A DNA stretch of 59,716 nucleotides from the NCBI GenBank assembly GCA_017630035.1, contig JAGBWA010000057.1, forward strand, positions 1 through 59,716, in the 5' to 3' direction. Shown here piece after piece: positions 31,265 through 39,533 of this stretch. Source of the DNA: Bacteroides sp. Lineage in GTDB: Bacteria > Bacteroidota > Bacteroidia > Bacteroidales > Bacteroidaceae. The notes under the pieces were generated by a model. It had not been told where the DNA came from. It ran no database searches and saw only the letters and a program-made list of their open reading frames with translations. The position numbers and the translations under genes are program-made. How positions within the stretch are numbered: the first letter of the stretch is position 1; every line of letters starts with the position of its first letter.

Positions 31265-32248
31265 TTATGCGTTCTGAGTTATTTCCTTTTTTAATTTCTC
31301 CCATGTAGCTGCTTCCAATTCGGTACCGACTACTTGGATTACCTCTCCGGCTAATAGGGTACCGATTTGTGCACAACGTTCCAACGATTGTCCCATAGAG
31401 AGGCCATAGAGGAAACCGGCAGCAAAGAAATCGCCAGCTCCCGTGGTATCGATTACCTCTTCCACATCGGGGGCATTGACATGTATGTATTCCGTTCCCT
31501 TACGGATGTGTGTGCCCTCTTTGCGCTCTTTTACGATGGCAATGCTACAGAGTTTAGCTATTTCGTTGATGGCTTCACTGGCCTTCAAGCCGGTAAAGGC
31601 TTCGGCTTCTTGCTCATTGGCAAACACCACATCTACGTATTTGTTTATCAATTGAGTGAAAAAGGCTTTCTCTGCCGATACGATGTTGTAGCTGGCCATG
31701 TCGAGGCAAACAATGAGGCCTGCCTCTTTGGCTAAATGCATGGCTCGCGTAATGAGTTCATGGTCTTGTACCAAATATCCCTCAATGAATAGGTAGTGAT
31801 AACCCTCGAACATTTCTTGCTTCAATTCATCGGCCTTTTGTTCGGCTGCAGCTCCCAAGTGGGTAGCAAAGGTGCGTTCGCCATCGGTAGAGATAAAGGT
31901 AGAGGCTACTCCAGAGGGTTGGGTGTTGGAGAAGAGCATGTAGGTTTCTACTCCTCGTGAGGTCATGCTATCGTTGAAGTAACGACCAAACTCATCATCG
32001 GCAATCTTACCGATAAAACCACCTTGTCCGCCCAGTTCAACCAAAGCGCGAATCATGTTACCTGCCGAACCGCCGGCTACTCGTGCGGGTTTCACCTCTT
32101 TTAATAGTTCGTTAATAGCATTTAATTTATTATCGTCTATCAAGGTCATACTTCCTTTGGATAATTCCAATTCGGTTAGGGTCGAATCGTCCTTCAATTT
32201 TATCAAAACATCGACCAAAGCATTGCCCATTCCTATAATTTTCTCCAT
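31265..32248 (-). CDS. PfkB-family kinase (adenosine/sugar kinase)
   Basis: Ribokinase-like kinase that phosphorylates a nucleoside or sugar with ATP. N-terminal ALVDVLIKL; PfkB signature 1 region GGSAGNMIRALVELGG near residue 59; signature 2 DTTGAGDFFAAGFLYG near residue 265 with the catalytic aspartate. 327 residues is normal. In Bacteroidales this branch is usually named adenosine kinase; the exact substrate is unproven. It is the first gene of the PfkB-S41-beta-galactosidase operon and has a -7 box (TATCTTTG on the minus strand, 32266-32273). Confidence 0.87.
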   Translation of the reverse strand: MEKIIGMGNALVDVLIKLKDDSTLTELELSKGSMTLIDDNKLNAINELLKEVKPARVAGGSAGNMIRALVELGGQGGFIGKIADDEFGRYFNDSMTSRGVETYMLFSNTQPSGVASTFISTDGERTFATHLGAAAEQKADELKQEMFEGYHYLFIEGYLVQDHELITRAMHLAKEAGLIVCLDMASYNIVSAEKAFFTQLINKYVDVVFANEQEAEAFTGLKASEAINEIAKLCSIAIVKERKEGTHIRKGTEYIHVNAPDVEEVIDTTGAGDFFAAGFLYGLSMGQSLERCAQIGTLLAGEVIQVVGTELEAATWEKLKKEITQNA

Positions 32249-32265
32249 AAGACTAAATTTTTTTG

Positions 32266-32304
32266 CAAAGATATTGCATATTTCGAAATATCCTATTACC
32301 TTTG
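32266..32304. promoter_or_regulatory. Divergent promoters of the PfkB operon and tRNA-Asn, with palindrome
   Basis: TATCTTTG on the minus strand (32266-32273) and TACCTTTG on the plus strand (32297-32304, with ATTG 20 bases upstream at 32273-32276). Between them is the perfect 14-base palindrome ATATTTCGAAATAT (32278-32291). Confidence 0.65.
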
Positions 32305-32334
32305 CACCGCATTTGAGAGGAAATGGTTAAAAAT

Positions 32335-32408
32335 TCTTCCTTAGCTCAGTCGGTTAGAGCATCTGACTGTTAATCAGAGGGTCCTTGGTTCAAGTCCAAG
32401 AGGAAGAG
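32335..32408 (+). tRNA. tRNA-Asn (GTT), copy 1
   Basis: 74-base cloverleaf: acceptor TCTTCCT pairs with AGGAAGA, discriminator G, anticodon GTT in CTGACTGTTAATCAG, T arm CTTGGTTCAAGTCCAAG. CCA is not fully encoded. Confidence 0.96.
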
Positions 32409-32429
32409 CAAAATCCTATCAAATGTCAT

Positions 32430-32503
32430 TCTTCCTTAGCTCAGTCGGTTAGAGCATCTGACTGTTAATCAGAGGGTCCTTGGTTCAAGTCCAAGAGGAA
32501 GAG
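32430..32503 (+). tRNA. tRNA-Asn (GTT), copy 2
   Basis: Identical 74-base copy of the first tRNA-Asn, 21 bases downstream, followed by a terminator. Confidence 0.96.
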
Positions 32504-32504
32504 C

Positions 32505-32540
32505 AAACGAGACTTACAAATGAGTAGGTCTCGTTTTTGT
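32505..32540 (+). terminator. Terminator of the tRNA-Asn pair
   Basis: AAACGAGAC (32505-32513) pairs with GTCTCGTTT (32528-32536) and runs into T5. Confidence 0.85.
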
Positions 32541-32545
32541 TTATG

Positions 32546-32580
32546 ATAACTCATAACTCAGCACTCTTAACTTAGCACTT
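32546..32580 (+). repeat. Heptamer tract, ATAACTC type
   Basis: Five 7-base units (ATAACTC, AGCACTC, TTAACTT, AGCACTT types) in perfect register, ending exactly at the ATG of the Nudix gene. Confidence 0.85.
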
Positions 32581-33099
32581 ATGAAACATCCTTTCTATCA
32601 GTTCGTTTATTGCCCAAAATGTGGTTCGAAGGAGTTTGTCGAGCAGAACGATAAGGCAAAACATTGTCGTGCTTGTGGATTTACCTATTATTTCAATCCG
32701 TCGGCATCTACGGTAGCATTCATCTTGAATGAACGCAATGAGTTGTTGGTGTGCCGACGTGCGAAAGAGCCAGCAAAGGGAACTTTGGATTTGCCCGGTG
32801 GCTTTTTGGATACTTACGAAACGGGCGAAGAGGGTGTGATTCGTGAGGTGAAAGAGGAGACGGGCATGGAGGTGTTGCAGACGGAATACCTATTTTCTAT
32901 CCCTAACCGCTATCTTTACTCCGATTTTGTGGTGCATACACTCGATTTGTTCTATCGTTGTCGGGTGAAGCAATGTGAAAACCTTGAGGCTCATGATGAT
33001 GTGGCCGAGGCTTTTTTTATCCCCTTAGAGAGAGTGAACCCGGAGGATTTCGGGCTCGACTCTATCCGTAAAGGGGTAATTCGTTTCTTAACTATCTGA
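32581..33099 (+). CDS. Nudix hydrolase with zinc ribbon
   Basis: Nudix pyrophosphohydrolase of 172 residues with an N-terminal four-cysteine ribbon (CPKC at 11-14, CRAC at 30-33), resembling the NudC-like layout though shorter than NudC. The Nudix box is complete: GGFLDTYETG followed by EEGVIREVKEETGM near residues 72-95, with the REVKEE metal-binding core. Likely substrates are nucleotide-linked compounds; not assignable from sequence. Its last 8 bases overlap the end of the convergent pepP gene. A heptamer tract forms the whole space before its ATG. Confidence 0.88.
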   Translation: MKHPFYQFVYCPKCGSKEFVEQNDKAKHCRACGFTYYFNPSASTVAFILNERNELLVCRRAKEPAKGTLDLPGGFLDTYETGEEGVIREVKEETGMEVLQTEYLFSIPNRYLYSDFVVHTLDLFYRCRVKQCENLEAHDDVAEAFFIPLERVNPEDFGLDSIRKGVIRFLTI

Positions 33100-34465
33100 T
33101 AGCTTCTACTTCGTCGGGAGTAAGAGGGATATATTTACCCAATCTGCGGGCTCCAGTTTCGGTAATCAAGTAATCTTCTTCGTTGCGGATACCACCAAAG
33201 GTGCGGTATTCCTCTACCTTGTCGTAATTGATGAACTCGGTGAACTTCTTTTGTCCATGCCAAAGGTCAATCAATTCGGGAATGAAGTAGATACCTGGTT
33301 CTACGGTATGGACAAAACCTGGTTGCAAAGGGATGGCTAATCGTTGGCTCTTACGGCCGAATTGGGTACTCTTGGGTTGCCCGTCATAGCCTACCCATAC
33401 TTCACCAAGATTCTCCATATCGTGCACGTCCAAGCCCATCATGTGGCCCAATCCGTGAGGATAGAATAGTGCATGCGCACCTTCGCGAACAGCATCATCG
33501 GCATTACCTTTCATCAATCCCAATGCTTTCAATCCTTCGACCATCACCTTTGCCGAGAGGTCGTAAACTTCCATGTAAGGAATGCCTGGACGCAAAGCTT
33601 CTACCGATGCCTTGTGCATAGCGTTTTGTATTTCGTACACAGCACGTTGGCGAGGAGTGAATGTTTTGTCTGCAGGTATGGTCGATGACATATCGCCACA
33701 ATAGCCACTTGGCAATTCAGCACCAGCATCAATTAGGAACAAATCGCCCGGTTTGATAAGGTTGCCATGATAATGGTTGTGCAAGGTCTGTCCGTTGATG
33801 GTGGCAATGGTGGGGAAGCTGAGTTCGCAATTGTTCATCTGTGCCACTCGATTCATTTCGGCCACTACCTCATATTCGTACATGCCCGGGCGGATGAATT
33901 TCATTGCTGCCAAGTGCATATCGGCAGTAACGTTGCAAGCTTTTTCTATTTCGGCAATCTCTTCATCGGTTTTGATGTTGCGTTGGGCAACAATGGCGCG
34001 AATGAAAGGGATAGATGGTGCTTGTTGTGCTGGCATCAATCCGAGCCAATTGAGCAACTTCAAACTATGCTCTGCACGATAAGTGGGCAAGTAGTGAATG
34101 GTTTGCTTGCTTTGTTGTGCTTGCTGCAAGTAGGTCTTAAGTTGGCCTGACGGACGAACATCACTGATGCCTACGAGCGAAGCATTGTCGCGTAAAGTGG
34201 GTAGTACGCCCATCCATATAATGTGGTCGATGGTTAGTTCATCGCCAAAGATAATTTCACGGTCGTTGTCTATGTCGATAATGGCCGATAGACCGGCTGC
34301 CGACAAGCCAAAGTAGTATAAAAAGGTAGAGTCTTGGCGATAGCGGAAGGCATTGTCTTCGTAGTTCAATCCTTGGTCATCATTTCCCAAGAAAAGTAGC
34401 AAGCCCGATCCAACGGCTTGTTTCAAAACAGCTCTACGCTGAATATAAGTCTCTTTTGCAAACAT
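33092..34465 (-). CDS. pepP: Xaa-Pro aminopeptidase P family
   Basis: Dinuclear-metal (M24B) peptidase removing N-terminal residues before proline, cytoplasmic. An N-terminal creatinase-like domain (residues 1-165) precedes the pita-bread domain. Metal ligands are visible in order: DAGAELPSGYCGDMSS near 246-261 (two aspartates), HGLGHMMGLDVHD near 341 (histidine), VEPGIYF near 390 and a late glutamate in TFGGIRNEEDYL. 457 residues is standard. It is divergent from rpoN with mirrored -7 boxes. Confidence 0.92.
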   Translation of the reverse strand: MFAKETYIQRRAVLKQAVGSGLLLFLGNDDQGLNYEDNAFRYRQDSTFLYYFGLSAAGLSAIIDIDNDREIIFGDELTIDHIIWMGVLPTLRDNASLVGISDVRPSGQLKTYLQQAQQSKQTIHYLPTYRAEHSLKLLNWLGLMPAQQAPSIPFIRAIVAQRNIKTDEEIAEIEKACNVTADMHLAAMKFIRPGMYEYEVVAEMNRVAQMNNCELSFPTIATINGQTLHNHYHGNLIKPGDLFLIDAGAELPSGYCGDMSSTIPADKTFTPRQRAVYEIQNAMHKASVEALRPGIPYMEVYDLSAKVMVEGLKALGLMKGNADDAVREGAHALFYPHGLGHMMGLDVHDMENLGEVWVGYDGQPKSTQFGRKSQRLAIPLQPGFVHTVEPGIYFIPELIDLWHGQKKFTEFINYDKVEEYRTFGGIRNEEDYLITETGARRLGKYIPLTPDEVEAIR

Positions 34466-34495
34466 ATTGTAAGGTTTTTAGTTTCTTTGTGGGAA

Positions 34496-34531
34496 CAAAG
34501 ATAATAAAGATAATAAAAAACATTATCTTTG
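34496..34531. promoter_or_regulatory. Divergent -7 boxes of pepP and rpoN
   Basis: TATCTTTG occurs on the minus strand at 34496-34503 (pepP) and on the plus strand at 34524-34531 (rpoN), separated by 20 bases, so the two promoters must overlap and may compete. Confidence 0.6.
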
Positions 34532-34551
34532 CGCTATAAAAATGTATTTGT

Positions 34552-36009
34552 ATGGCGAAAAAGTCTCATCAAGAAGGCGTGCAACTGCAGGAAAACGTGC
34601 AATTGATGTCGCAATTCCAGGTGCTGGCAGCTCGGCTATTGGAGCTGACATCCGTGGAGTTGGAAGATCGTGTGCGTGCCGAGTTGCACGAAAATCCGGC
34701 TTTGGATGAAGATTTGCATCGCCAATCGGAACAAGAATTGCCATCAGAGGGCGAAGGTGGTGATGATGTACGCGCCAACTATCGCTCGGAAGATGATGTG
34801 CCAGATTATGAGTGGCAACGTTCGGGAAGACATTATGCTCAGATAGAGGAGATTCCTTTCTCGGAGGCTACCTCTTTCTTTGAAATGCTTCAAGAACAAC
34901 TGGACGAACGCCATTTGACGCCACATCAACGACGAGTAGCCACTTATTTGCTTGGCTCGTTGGACGATGATGGATTGTTGCGTAAAGACCTGCTGACCAT
35001 TTACGATGAGTTGCAATTCCACATGGATATTGTATCATCGGTCGAAGAGTTGGAACAACTGCTGAAGATGATTCAAAGCTTTGATCCTGCCGGTGTAGGT
35101 GCAACCAACTTGCAGGAATGCTTGCTGTTGCAACTTGAGCGAAAAGAACGAACACAGGGAAGTAGTGAACTGCTGACGCTAGAAAAACGAATAGTGAAGC
35201 ATCACTACAAAGACTTCACCAACAAGCAATGGGCGCGAATAGAACAACGTGTTGAGGCTACTCCCGAAATGTTCCAACAAGCCATTGCCGAGATTTGTCG
35301 CTTGAATCCACGTCCGGGTGCTTCGATGGGCGAAAGCATCGGACGAAGTGGCGGACAGATAGTGCCCGACTTTATCGTTGATACTACCGATGACGAAGAG
35401 ATAACCATAGCCCTGAACAATCGCAATGTGCCCGAACTGCACCTAAACAATGAGTTTGTACAGCTGCTTGAAGAGGAGGAAGAACGGGAAGCTGATGACG
35501 AACAACCGCAAGAGGCGACCTCGTTCTTGAAACAAAAGGTAATGGCAGCACAAACCTTCGTTGGGGCTTTGAAGTTGCGCCACCAAACCATGCTGAAGAC
35601 AATGGGTGTAATTGTAGCGAAACAACGACCCTTTTTCTTGGAAGGCGATTTTGCTTTATTAAAACCCATGACGCGTGTAGATGTGGCCAAGGAATTAGGC
35701 ATGGATGTATCCACCATATCGCGTGTGTGCAATGGTAAGTACGCCCAAACGCGCTTTGGCATCTTTGCCTTGAAAGATTTCTTCACCGATGCCTATACAG
35801 CCGATGAAAAGAAGGACCTGACGGTAGTGAAGATGATGCAAGAGTTGAAGAAACTAATTGATACAGAAGATAAAACAAAACCATATACCGACGATGAATT
35901 GAGCGAATTGCTGAAGCAGCAAGGCTTGAATATGGCCAGACGTACCATCGCCAAATACCGCGAGCAATTGGGTATTCCTGTGGCTCGCCTAAGAAGTGAA
36001 CTCTTATGA
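34552..36009 (+). CDS. rpoN: RNA polymerase sigma-54 factor
   Basis: Alternative sigma factor that needs enhancer-binding ATPases. N-terminal region I is glutamine/leucine-rich (QENVQLMSQFQVLAARLLEL), then the acidic region II (EQELPSEGEGGDDV), the core-binding domain around 115-300 and a helix-turn-helix (VAKELGMDVSTISRVCNGKY). The RpoN box is ARRTIAKYRE near the C-terminus. 485 residues is normal. An extra acidic run (LLEEEEEREADDEQPQ) lies near residue 305. The next gene overlaps its stop by 4 bases. Confidence 0.96.
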   Translation: MAKKSHQEGVQLQENVQLMSQFQVLAARLLELTSVELEDRVRAELHENPALDEDLHRQSEQELPSEGEGGDDVRANYRSEDDVPDYEWQRSGRHYAQIEEIPFSEATSFFEMLQEQLDERHLTPHQRRVATYLLGSLDDDGLLRKDLLTIYDELQFHMDIVSSVEELEQLLKMIQSFDPAGVGATNLQECLLLQLERKERTQGSSELLTLEKRIVKHHYKDFTNKQWARIEQRVEATPEMFQQAIAEICRLNPRPGASMGESIGRSGGQIVPDFIVDTTDDEEITIALNNRNVPELHLNNEFVQLLEEEEEREADDEQPQEATSFLKQKVMAAQTFVGALKLRHQTMLKTMGVIVAKQRPFFLEGDFALLKPMTRVDVAKELGMDVSTISRVCNGKYAQTRFGIFALKDFFTDAYTADEKKDLTVVKMMQELKKLIDTEDKTKPYTDDELSELLKQQGLNMARRTIAKYREQLGIPVARLRSELL

Positions 36010-36680
36010 CAGAAAATAGTATATCCAACGAACAAACCGGTTTAGACAAGGCCGCCATCTGGCTGTCGAGGTTGACAACACCCACCATTATGCCAACGCT
36101 TGTCTTCATTTTCATCTTCATTGGTAGCTACTTGCGCATTATGCCTGTGGCCTATCGGATGATGGTGGTGGGTATTGTGGCTTGTTTCACTTGTCTGCTT
36201 CCGGCACTCTTTATGTTGGCGTTGCGCATCTTCGATAAAACCTCTTCTGGGGCAAAGGATGCAAATAGCGATAAGGGACAAACAAGGTTTATGTTTGCCT
36301 CCTCGTACCTTGTTTGCATTGTCTTGATGGCTAAGTTGGGCATGCCTTGGTACTTGACGGCCGTTCCATTGGCGTCATTGCTCATCATGCTTTTGTGCTA
36401 TCTGCTTGGCATTTGGTGGCGAGTCAGTTTGCACATGGCTGCAATGGGTGGTGTAATAGGCTCATTGGTTATGTTTGCTATGCTATTAGGTTATAATCCT
36501 GTGTGGGCACTTGCTGCTCTTGTGTTGTTGGCCGGTTTGTTGGGCACAGCTCGTATTGTTGCAGCCGAACATACTAATCTACAGGTGTTTGGTGGTTTTG
36601 CCATTGGCTTTATCATTGCTTGCTTGTTGCTCTATCCCACAAGCAGCCTCCTTTTGCAAAAACTTTTATTTATCTATTAA
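36006..36680 (+). CDS. PAP2-like integral membrane protein
   Basis: Membrane protein of 224 residues with about six hydrophobic segments (residues 26-48, 52-73, 97-115, 118-136, 143-165, 168-215). The C-terminal part resembles a type 2 phosphatidic acid phosphatase: WRVSLHMAAMGGVIGS carries a motif-2-like histidine and TARIVAAEHTNLQVFGG a motif-3-like Arg and His with the usual Asp replaced. Motif 1 (KxxxxxxRP) is not seen. It may be a lipid phosphatase variant or an inactive relative. Its ATG overlaps the rpoN stop (ATGA), so it is translated with rpoN. Confidence 0.65.
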   Translation: MTENSISNEQTGLDKAAIWLSRLTTPTIMPTLVFIFIFIGSYLRIMPVAYRMMVVGIVACFTCLLPALFMLALRIFDKTSSGAKDANSDKGQTRFMFASSYLVCIVLMAKLGMPWYLTAVPLASLLIMLLCYLLGIWWRVSLHMAAMGGVIGSLVMFAMLLGYNPVWALAALVLLAGLLGTARIVAAEHTNLQVFGGFAIGFIIACLLLYPTSSLLLQKLLFIY

Positions 36681-36698
36681 CCATAAAAACTTATAATT

Positions 36699-37076
36699 AT
36701 GAACGTTCCTACAAATTTGAAGTACACAAGCGAACATGAATGGATTCGCGTGGAAGGCGACATTGCCTATGTTGGTATTACCGATTATGCACAAGCACAA
36801 TTGGGCGATATTGTATTCGTTGATATCCAAACTGAAGGCGAAACATTGGCTGCCGGTGATGTATTTGGTACCATCGAGGTAGTAAAAACTGTATCAGACC
36901 TCTTCTTGCCAGTTGCCGGTGAAGTGTTGGAACAAAACGAAACGTTGGCCGATCAACCAGAGTTGGTGAATACCGACCCCTATGGCGAAGGTTGGCTTAT
37001 TAAGATTAAACCTGCTGCCAATGCCGATTATGATGCACTGCTCGATGCAGAAGGATATAAGGCAGTGATTGAATAG
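36699..37076 (+). CDS. gcvH: Glycine cleavage system H protein
   Basis: Lipoyl carrier protein that shuttles the aminomethyl group between P and T proteins of glycine cleavage. 125 residues; the lipoylation lysine is in FGTIEVVKTVSDLF near residue 63; the start KYTSEHEWIRVEGD and the end NTDPYGEGWLIKIKP are diagnostic. gcvP and gcvT are not in the window. It lies 18 bases after the PAP2-like gene, and its stop codon begins a long heptamer tract ahead of purE. Confidence 0.96.
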   Translation: MNVPTNLKYTSEHEWIRVEGDIAYVGITDYAQAQLGDIVFVDIQTEGETLAAGDVFGTIEVVKTVSDLFLPVAGEVLEQNETLADQPELVNTDPYGEGWLIKIKPAANADYDALLDAEGYKAVIE

Positions 37077-37139
37077 TTGTTAGCTACTAGTGACTAGTGT
37101 GAAATTAAACTTTTAATTTTTAATTCTCAATTTAATAAA
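37074..37139 (+). repeat. Long heptamer tract, TAGCTAC type passing into TTTAATT type
   Basis: Four TAG-containing units (TAGTTGT, TAGCTAC, TAGTGAC types), then, after three bases, TTAAACT, TTTAATT (twice) and CTCAATT in exact 7-base register. Begins at the gcvH stop codon and fills the space to purE. Confidence 0.88.
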
Positions 37140-37645
37140 TGTCTCCAATCGTAAGTATCATCATGGGTAGTACCTCCGACCTTCCTGTAATGGAAAAGGC
37201 TGCCCAATTGCTGAACGACATGCACGTGCCGTTCGAAATCAATGCACTCTCGGCACATCGCACACCCGAGGCTGTTGAAGCATTTGCCAAGGGTGCGCAA
37301 GCTCGTGGCATTAAAGTGATTATTGCTGCTGCTGGTATGGCTGCTGCCTTGCCTGGTGTTATTGCTGCCAATACCACTCTTCCGGTGATTGGTGTGCCCA
37401 TCAAAGGCTCGGTGCTCGATGGCGTAGATGCGCTCTATTCCATCATTCAAATGCCTCCTGGCATACCAGTAGCTACTGTAGCCATCAATGGCGCAATGAA
37501 TGCTGCTATCTTGGCCATTCAGATGCTTGCTTTAAGCGATGCTCAGTTGGCCGACTCGTTGGCTCAATACAAACAAGGATTGAAGAAGAAAATAGAAAAG
37601 GCCAACGAAGATTTAAAGGAAGTGAAGTACGAATATAAGTGCTGA
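37139..37645 (+). CDS. purE: N5-carboxyaminoimidazole ribonucleotide mutase
   Basis: Purine biosynthesis enzyme converting N5-CAIR to CAIR. 168 residues; VSIIMGSTSDLPVMEKAA near residues 4-21, the ALSAHRTPEAV helix with the catalytic histidine near 41, and the AAGMAAALPGVIAANTTLPVIGVP segment are the class I PurE hallmarks. The ATG at 37139 is preceded by a heptamer tract with no clear promoter, so it probably depends on upstream transcription. ispG follows after one base. Confidence 0.96.
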   Translation: MSPIVSIIMGSTSDLPVMEKAAQLLNDMHVPFEINALSAHRTPEAVEAFAKGAQARGIKVIIAAAGMAAALPGVIAANTTLPVIGVPIKGSVLDGVDALYSIIQMPPGIPVATVAINGAMNAAILAIQMLALSDAQLADSLAQYKQGLKKKIEKANEDLKEVKYEYKC

Positions 37646-37646
37646 T

Positions 37647-39479
37647 ATGGATTTATTCAATTATAGCCGTCGCGAAAGTTCGGAAGTGAATGTGGGTGCC
37701 ACTCCATTGGGGGCAGATAACCCTATTCGCATCCAGAGTATGACCAATACCATAACACAAGATACCGACGCTTGTGTGGCGCAAGCACGTCGTATTATCG
37801 ATGCCGGTGGCGAATATGTGCGCCTCACTACCCAAGGTGTGCGCGAAGCCGAAAATCTGATGAACATCAACGTTGGCTTGCGTAGTGCAGGATACATGAC
37901 ACCCTTGGTGGCCGATGTGCATTTCAATCCCAATGTGGCCGATGTAGCTGCCCAATATGCTGAAAAGGTACGCATCAATCCCGGCAACTATGTCGATTCG
38001 GCACGTACCTTCAAGCAGTTGGAATATACCGATGAGGAATATGCTGCCGAGTTGGAAAAGATTCGTCGTCGTTTTGTGCCCTTCTTGAATATCTGTAAGG
38101 AGAACCATACCGCCATTCGCATTGGTGTGAATCATGGTTCTTTGTCCGACCGTATTATGTCGCGCTATGGCGATACGCCCGAAGGGATGGTAGAATCGTG
38201 CATGGAGTTCTTGCGCATTTGTGTGGAAGAGCAATTTACCGATGTTGTTATCTCTATCAAGGCATCGAACACGGTAGTGATGGTGAAGACTGTTCGCTTG
38301 CTTGCTAAGGTAATGGAGCAAGAGGGCATGCACTTCCCCTTGCACCTGGGTGTTACCGAGGCTGGCGATGGTGAAGATGGTCGCATCAAATCGGCTTTAG
38401 GTATTGGCGCATTGCTGGCCGATGGCTTGGGCGATACTATCCGTGTATCATTGAGCGAAGCGCCTGAAGCAGAGATACCAGTGGCGCGTAAGTTGGTAGA
38501 TTATGTTGTCGCACGCAATGGTCATCCTTACATTCCTGGTGCTGTTGCGCCTGCGTTCAGTTACACCCATCCTACTCGTCGTGCTACTCGTGCTGTGCGA
38601 AACATTGGTGGTGGCCAGTTGCCTGTAGTGGTTACGGCTCAGTTGGATGAGTCTGTCAGCTACCAAGCTCCCTTCATTCCCGATTATGTTTATGTGGGTC
38701 GTGCTTTGCCCGAAATGCCACAGCCCGATGTACAATACATCCTCGATGCTGATTGTTGGGAAGGACAACCTAACTCTTGGCCTGCTTTCAAGGCCGATCA
38801 ACTCCCCTTTATGTCGGGTTGCTGTAGCGAGTTGAAGTTCCTCTTTACCACCTATATGGGTTTGAACGATGAGGTATTGGCTTGTTTGAAGTATCATCCC
38901 GAAGTGGTGCTGGTTAGTCAAAGTAACCACCCCAATCGTTTGGGCGAACATCGTGCGTTGGTACACCAACTGATGTGCGAAGGCTTGGACAATCCCGTCA
39001 TCTTCTTCCAACACTACAACGAGCCCCAATTGGAAGACCTCCAACTGAAGGCTGCTGCCGACATGGGTGCGTTGGTGTTCGATGGTTTGGTGGATGGCCT
39101 CCTTATTTATAATATGTGTGGCAACAACCGTGCCGATTTGCCTTTCGGTATTTTGCAAGCCGGTCGTTTGCGCACAAGTAAGACCGAGTATATCTCTTGT
39201 CCCGGTTGCGGCCGTACGCTCTATAACCTTGAAGAGACTATTGCACGCATCAAGCAGGCAACCTCTCACTTGAAAGGCCTGAAGATAGGCATTATGGGTT
39301 GCATTGTGAATGGTCCGGGCGAGATGGCCGATGCCGATTACGGCTATGTAGGTGCCGGTCGCGGTAAGATAAGCCTGTACAAGCAAAAAGAGTGTATCGA
39401 GAAGAACATCCCCGAAGCCGAAGCCGTGGATAAACTTATTGAACTGATAAAGGCCAACGGCGATTGGAAAGAACAATAA
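37647..39479 (+). CDS. ispG: 4-hydroxy-3-methylbut-2-enyl diphosphate synthase (long form)
   Basis: Iron-sulfur enzyme of the MEP isoprenoid pathway (also called GcpE). 610 residues is the long bacteroidetal/plant form with a large insertion between TIM barrel and Fe-S domain, here roughly residues 270-500. N-terminal barrel shows NPIRIQSMTNTIT and LVADVHFNP; the Fe-S cysteines are in SCPGCGRTL and MGCIVNGPGE near the end. It starts one base after the purE stop, so the pair is translationally coupled. A bidirectional terminator overlaps its stop codon. Confidence 0.96.
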   Translation: MDLFNYSRRESSEVNVGATPLGADNPIRIQSMTNTITQDTDACVAQARRIIDAGGEYVRLTTQGVREAENLMNINVGLRSAGYMTPLVADVHFNPNVADVAAQYAEKVRINPGNYVDSARTFKQLEYTDEEYAAELEKIRRRFVPFLNICKENHTAIRIGVNHGSLSDRIMSRYGDTPEGMVESCMEFLRICVEEQFTDVVISIKASNTVVMVKTVRLLAKVMEQEGMHFPLHLGVTEAGDGEDGRIKSALGIGALLADGLGDTIRVSLSEAPEAEIPVARKLVDYVVARNGHPYIPGAVAPAFSYTHPTRRATRAVRNIGGGQLPVVVTAQLDESVSYQAPFIPDYVYVGRALPEMPQPDVQYILDADCWEGQPNSWPAFKADQLPFMSGCCSELKFLFTTYMGLNDEVLACLKYHPEVVLVSQSNHPNRLGEHRALVHQLMCEGLDNPVIFFQHYNEPQLEDLQLKAAADMGALVFDGLVDGLLIYNMCGNNRADLPFGILQAGRLRTSKTEYISCPGCGRTLYNLEETIARIKQATSHLKGLKIGIMGCIVNGPGEMADADYGYVGAGRGKISLYKQKECIEKNIPEAEAVDKLIELIKANGDWKEQ

Positions 39480-39514
39480 CAAAAAAGTGAGTCACAGACT
39501 CACTTTTTTTGTTA
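39477..39514. terminator. Bidirectional terminator between ispG and topA
   Basis: AAAAAAGTGAGTC pairs with GACTCACTTTTTT around the loop ACA, extended by TAAC/GTTA. It starts at the ispG stop codon and can also end topA transcripts. Confidence 0.9.
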
Positions 39515-39533
39515 CTTAACTATCTGTAGTGTC

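Noticed and set aside
31254-31376. Longer start for the S41 protease
   Set aside because: It would lie inside the PfkB gene in another frame and hide the N-terminal anchor.
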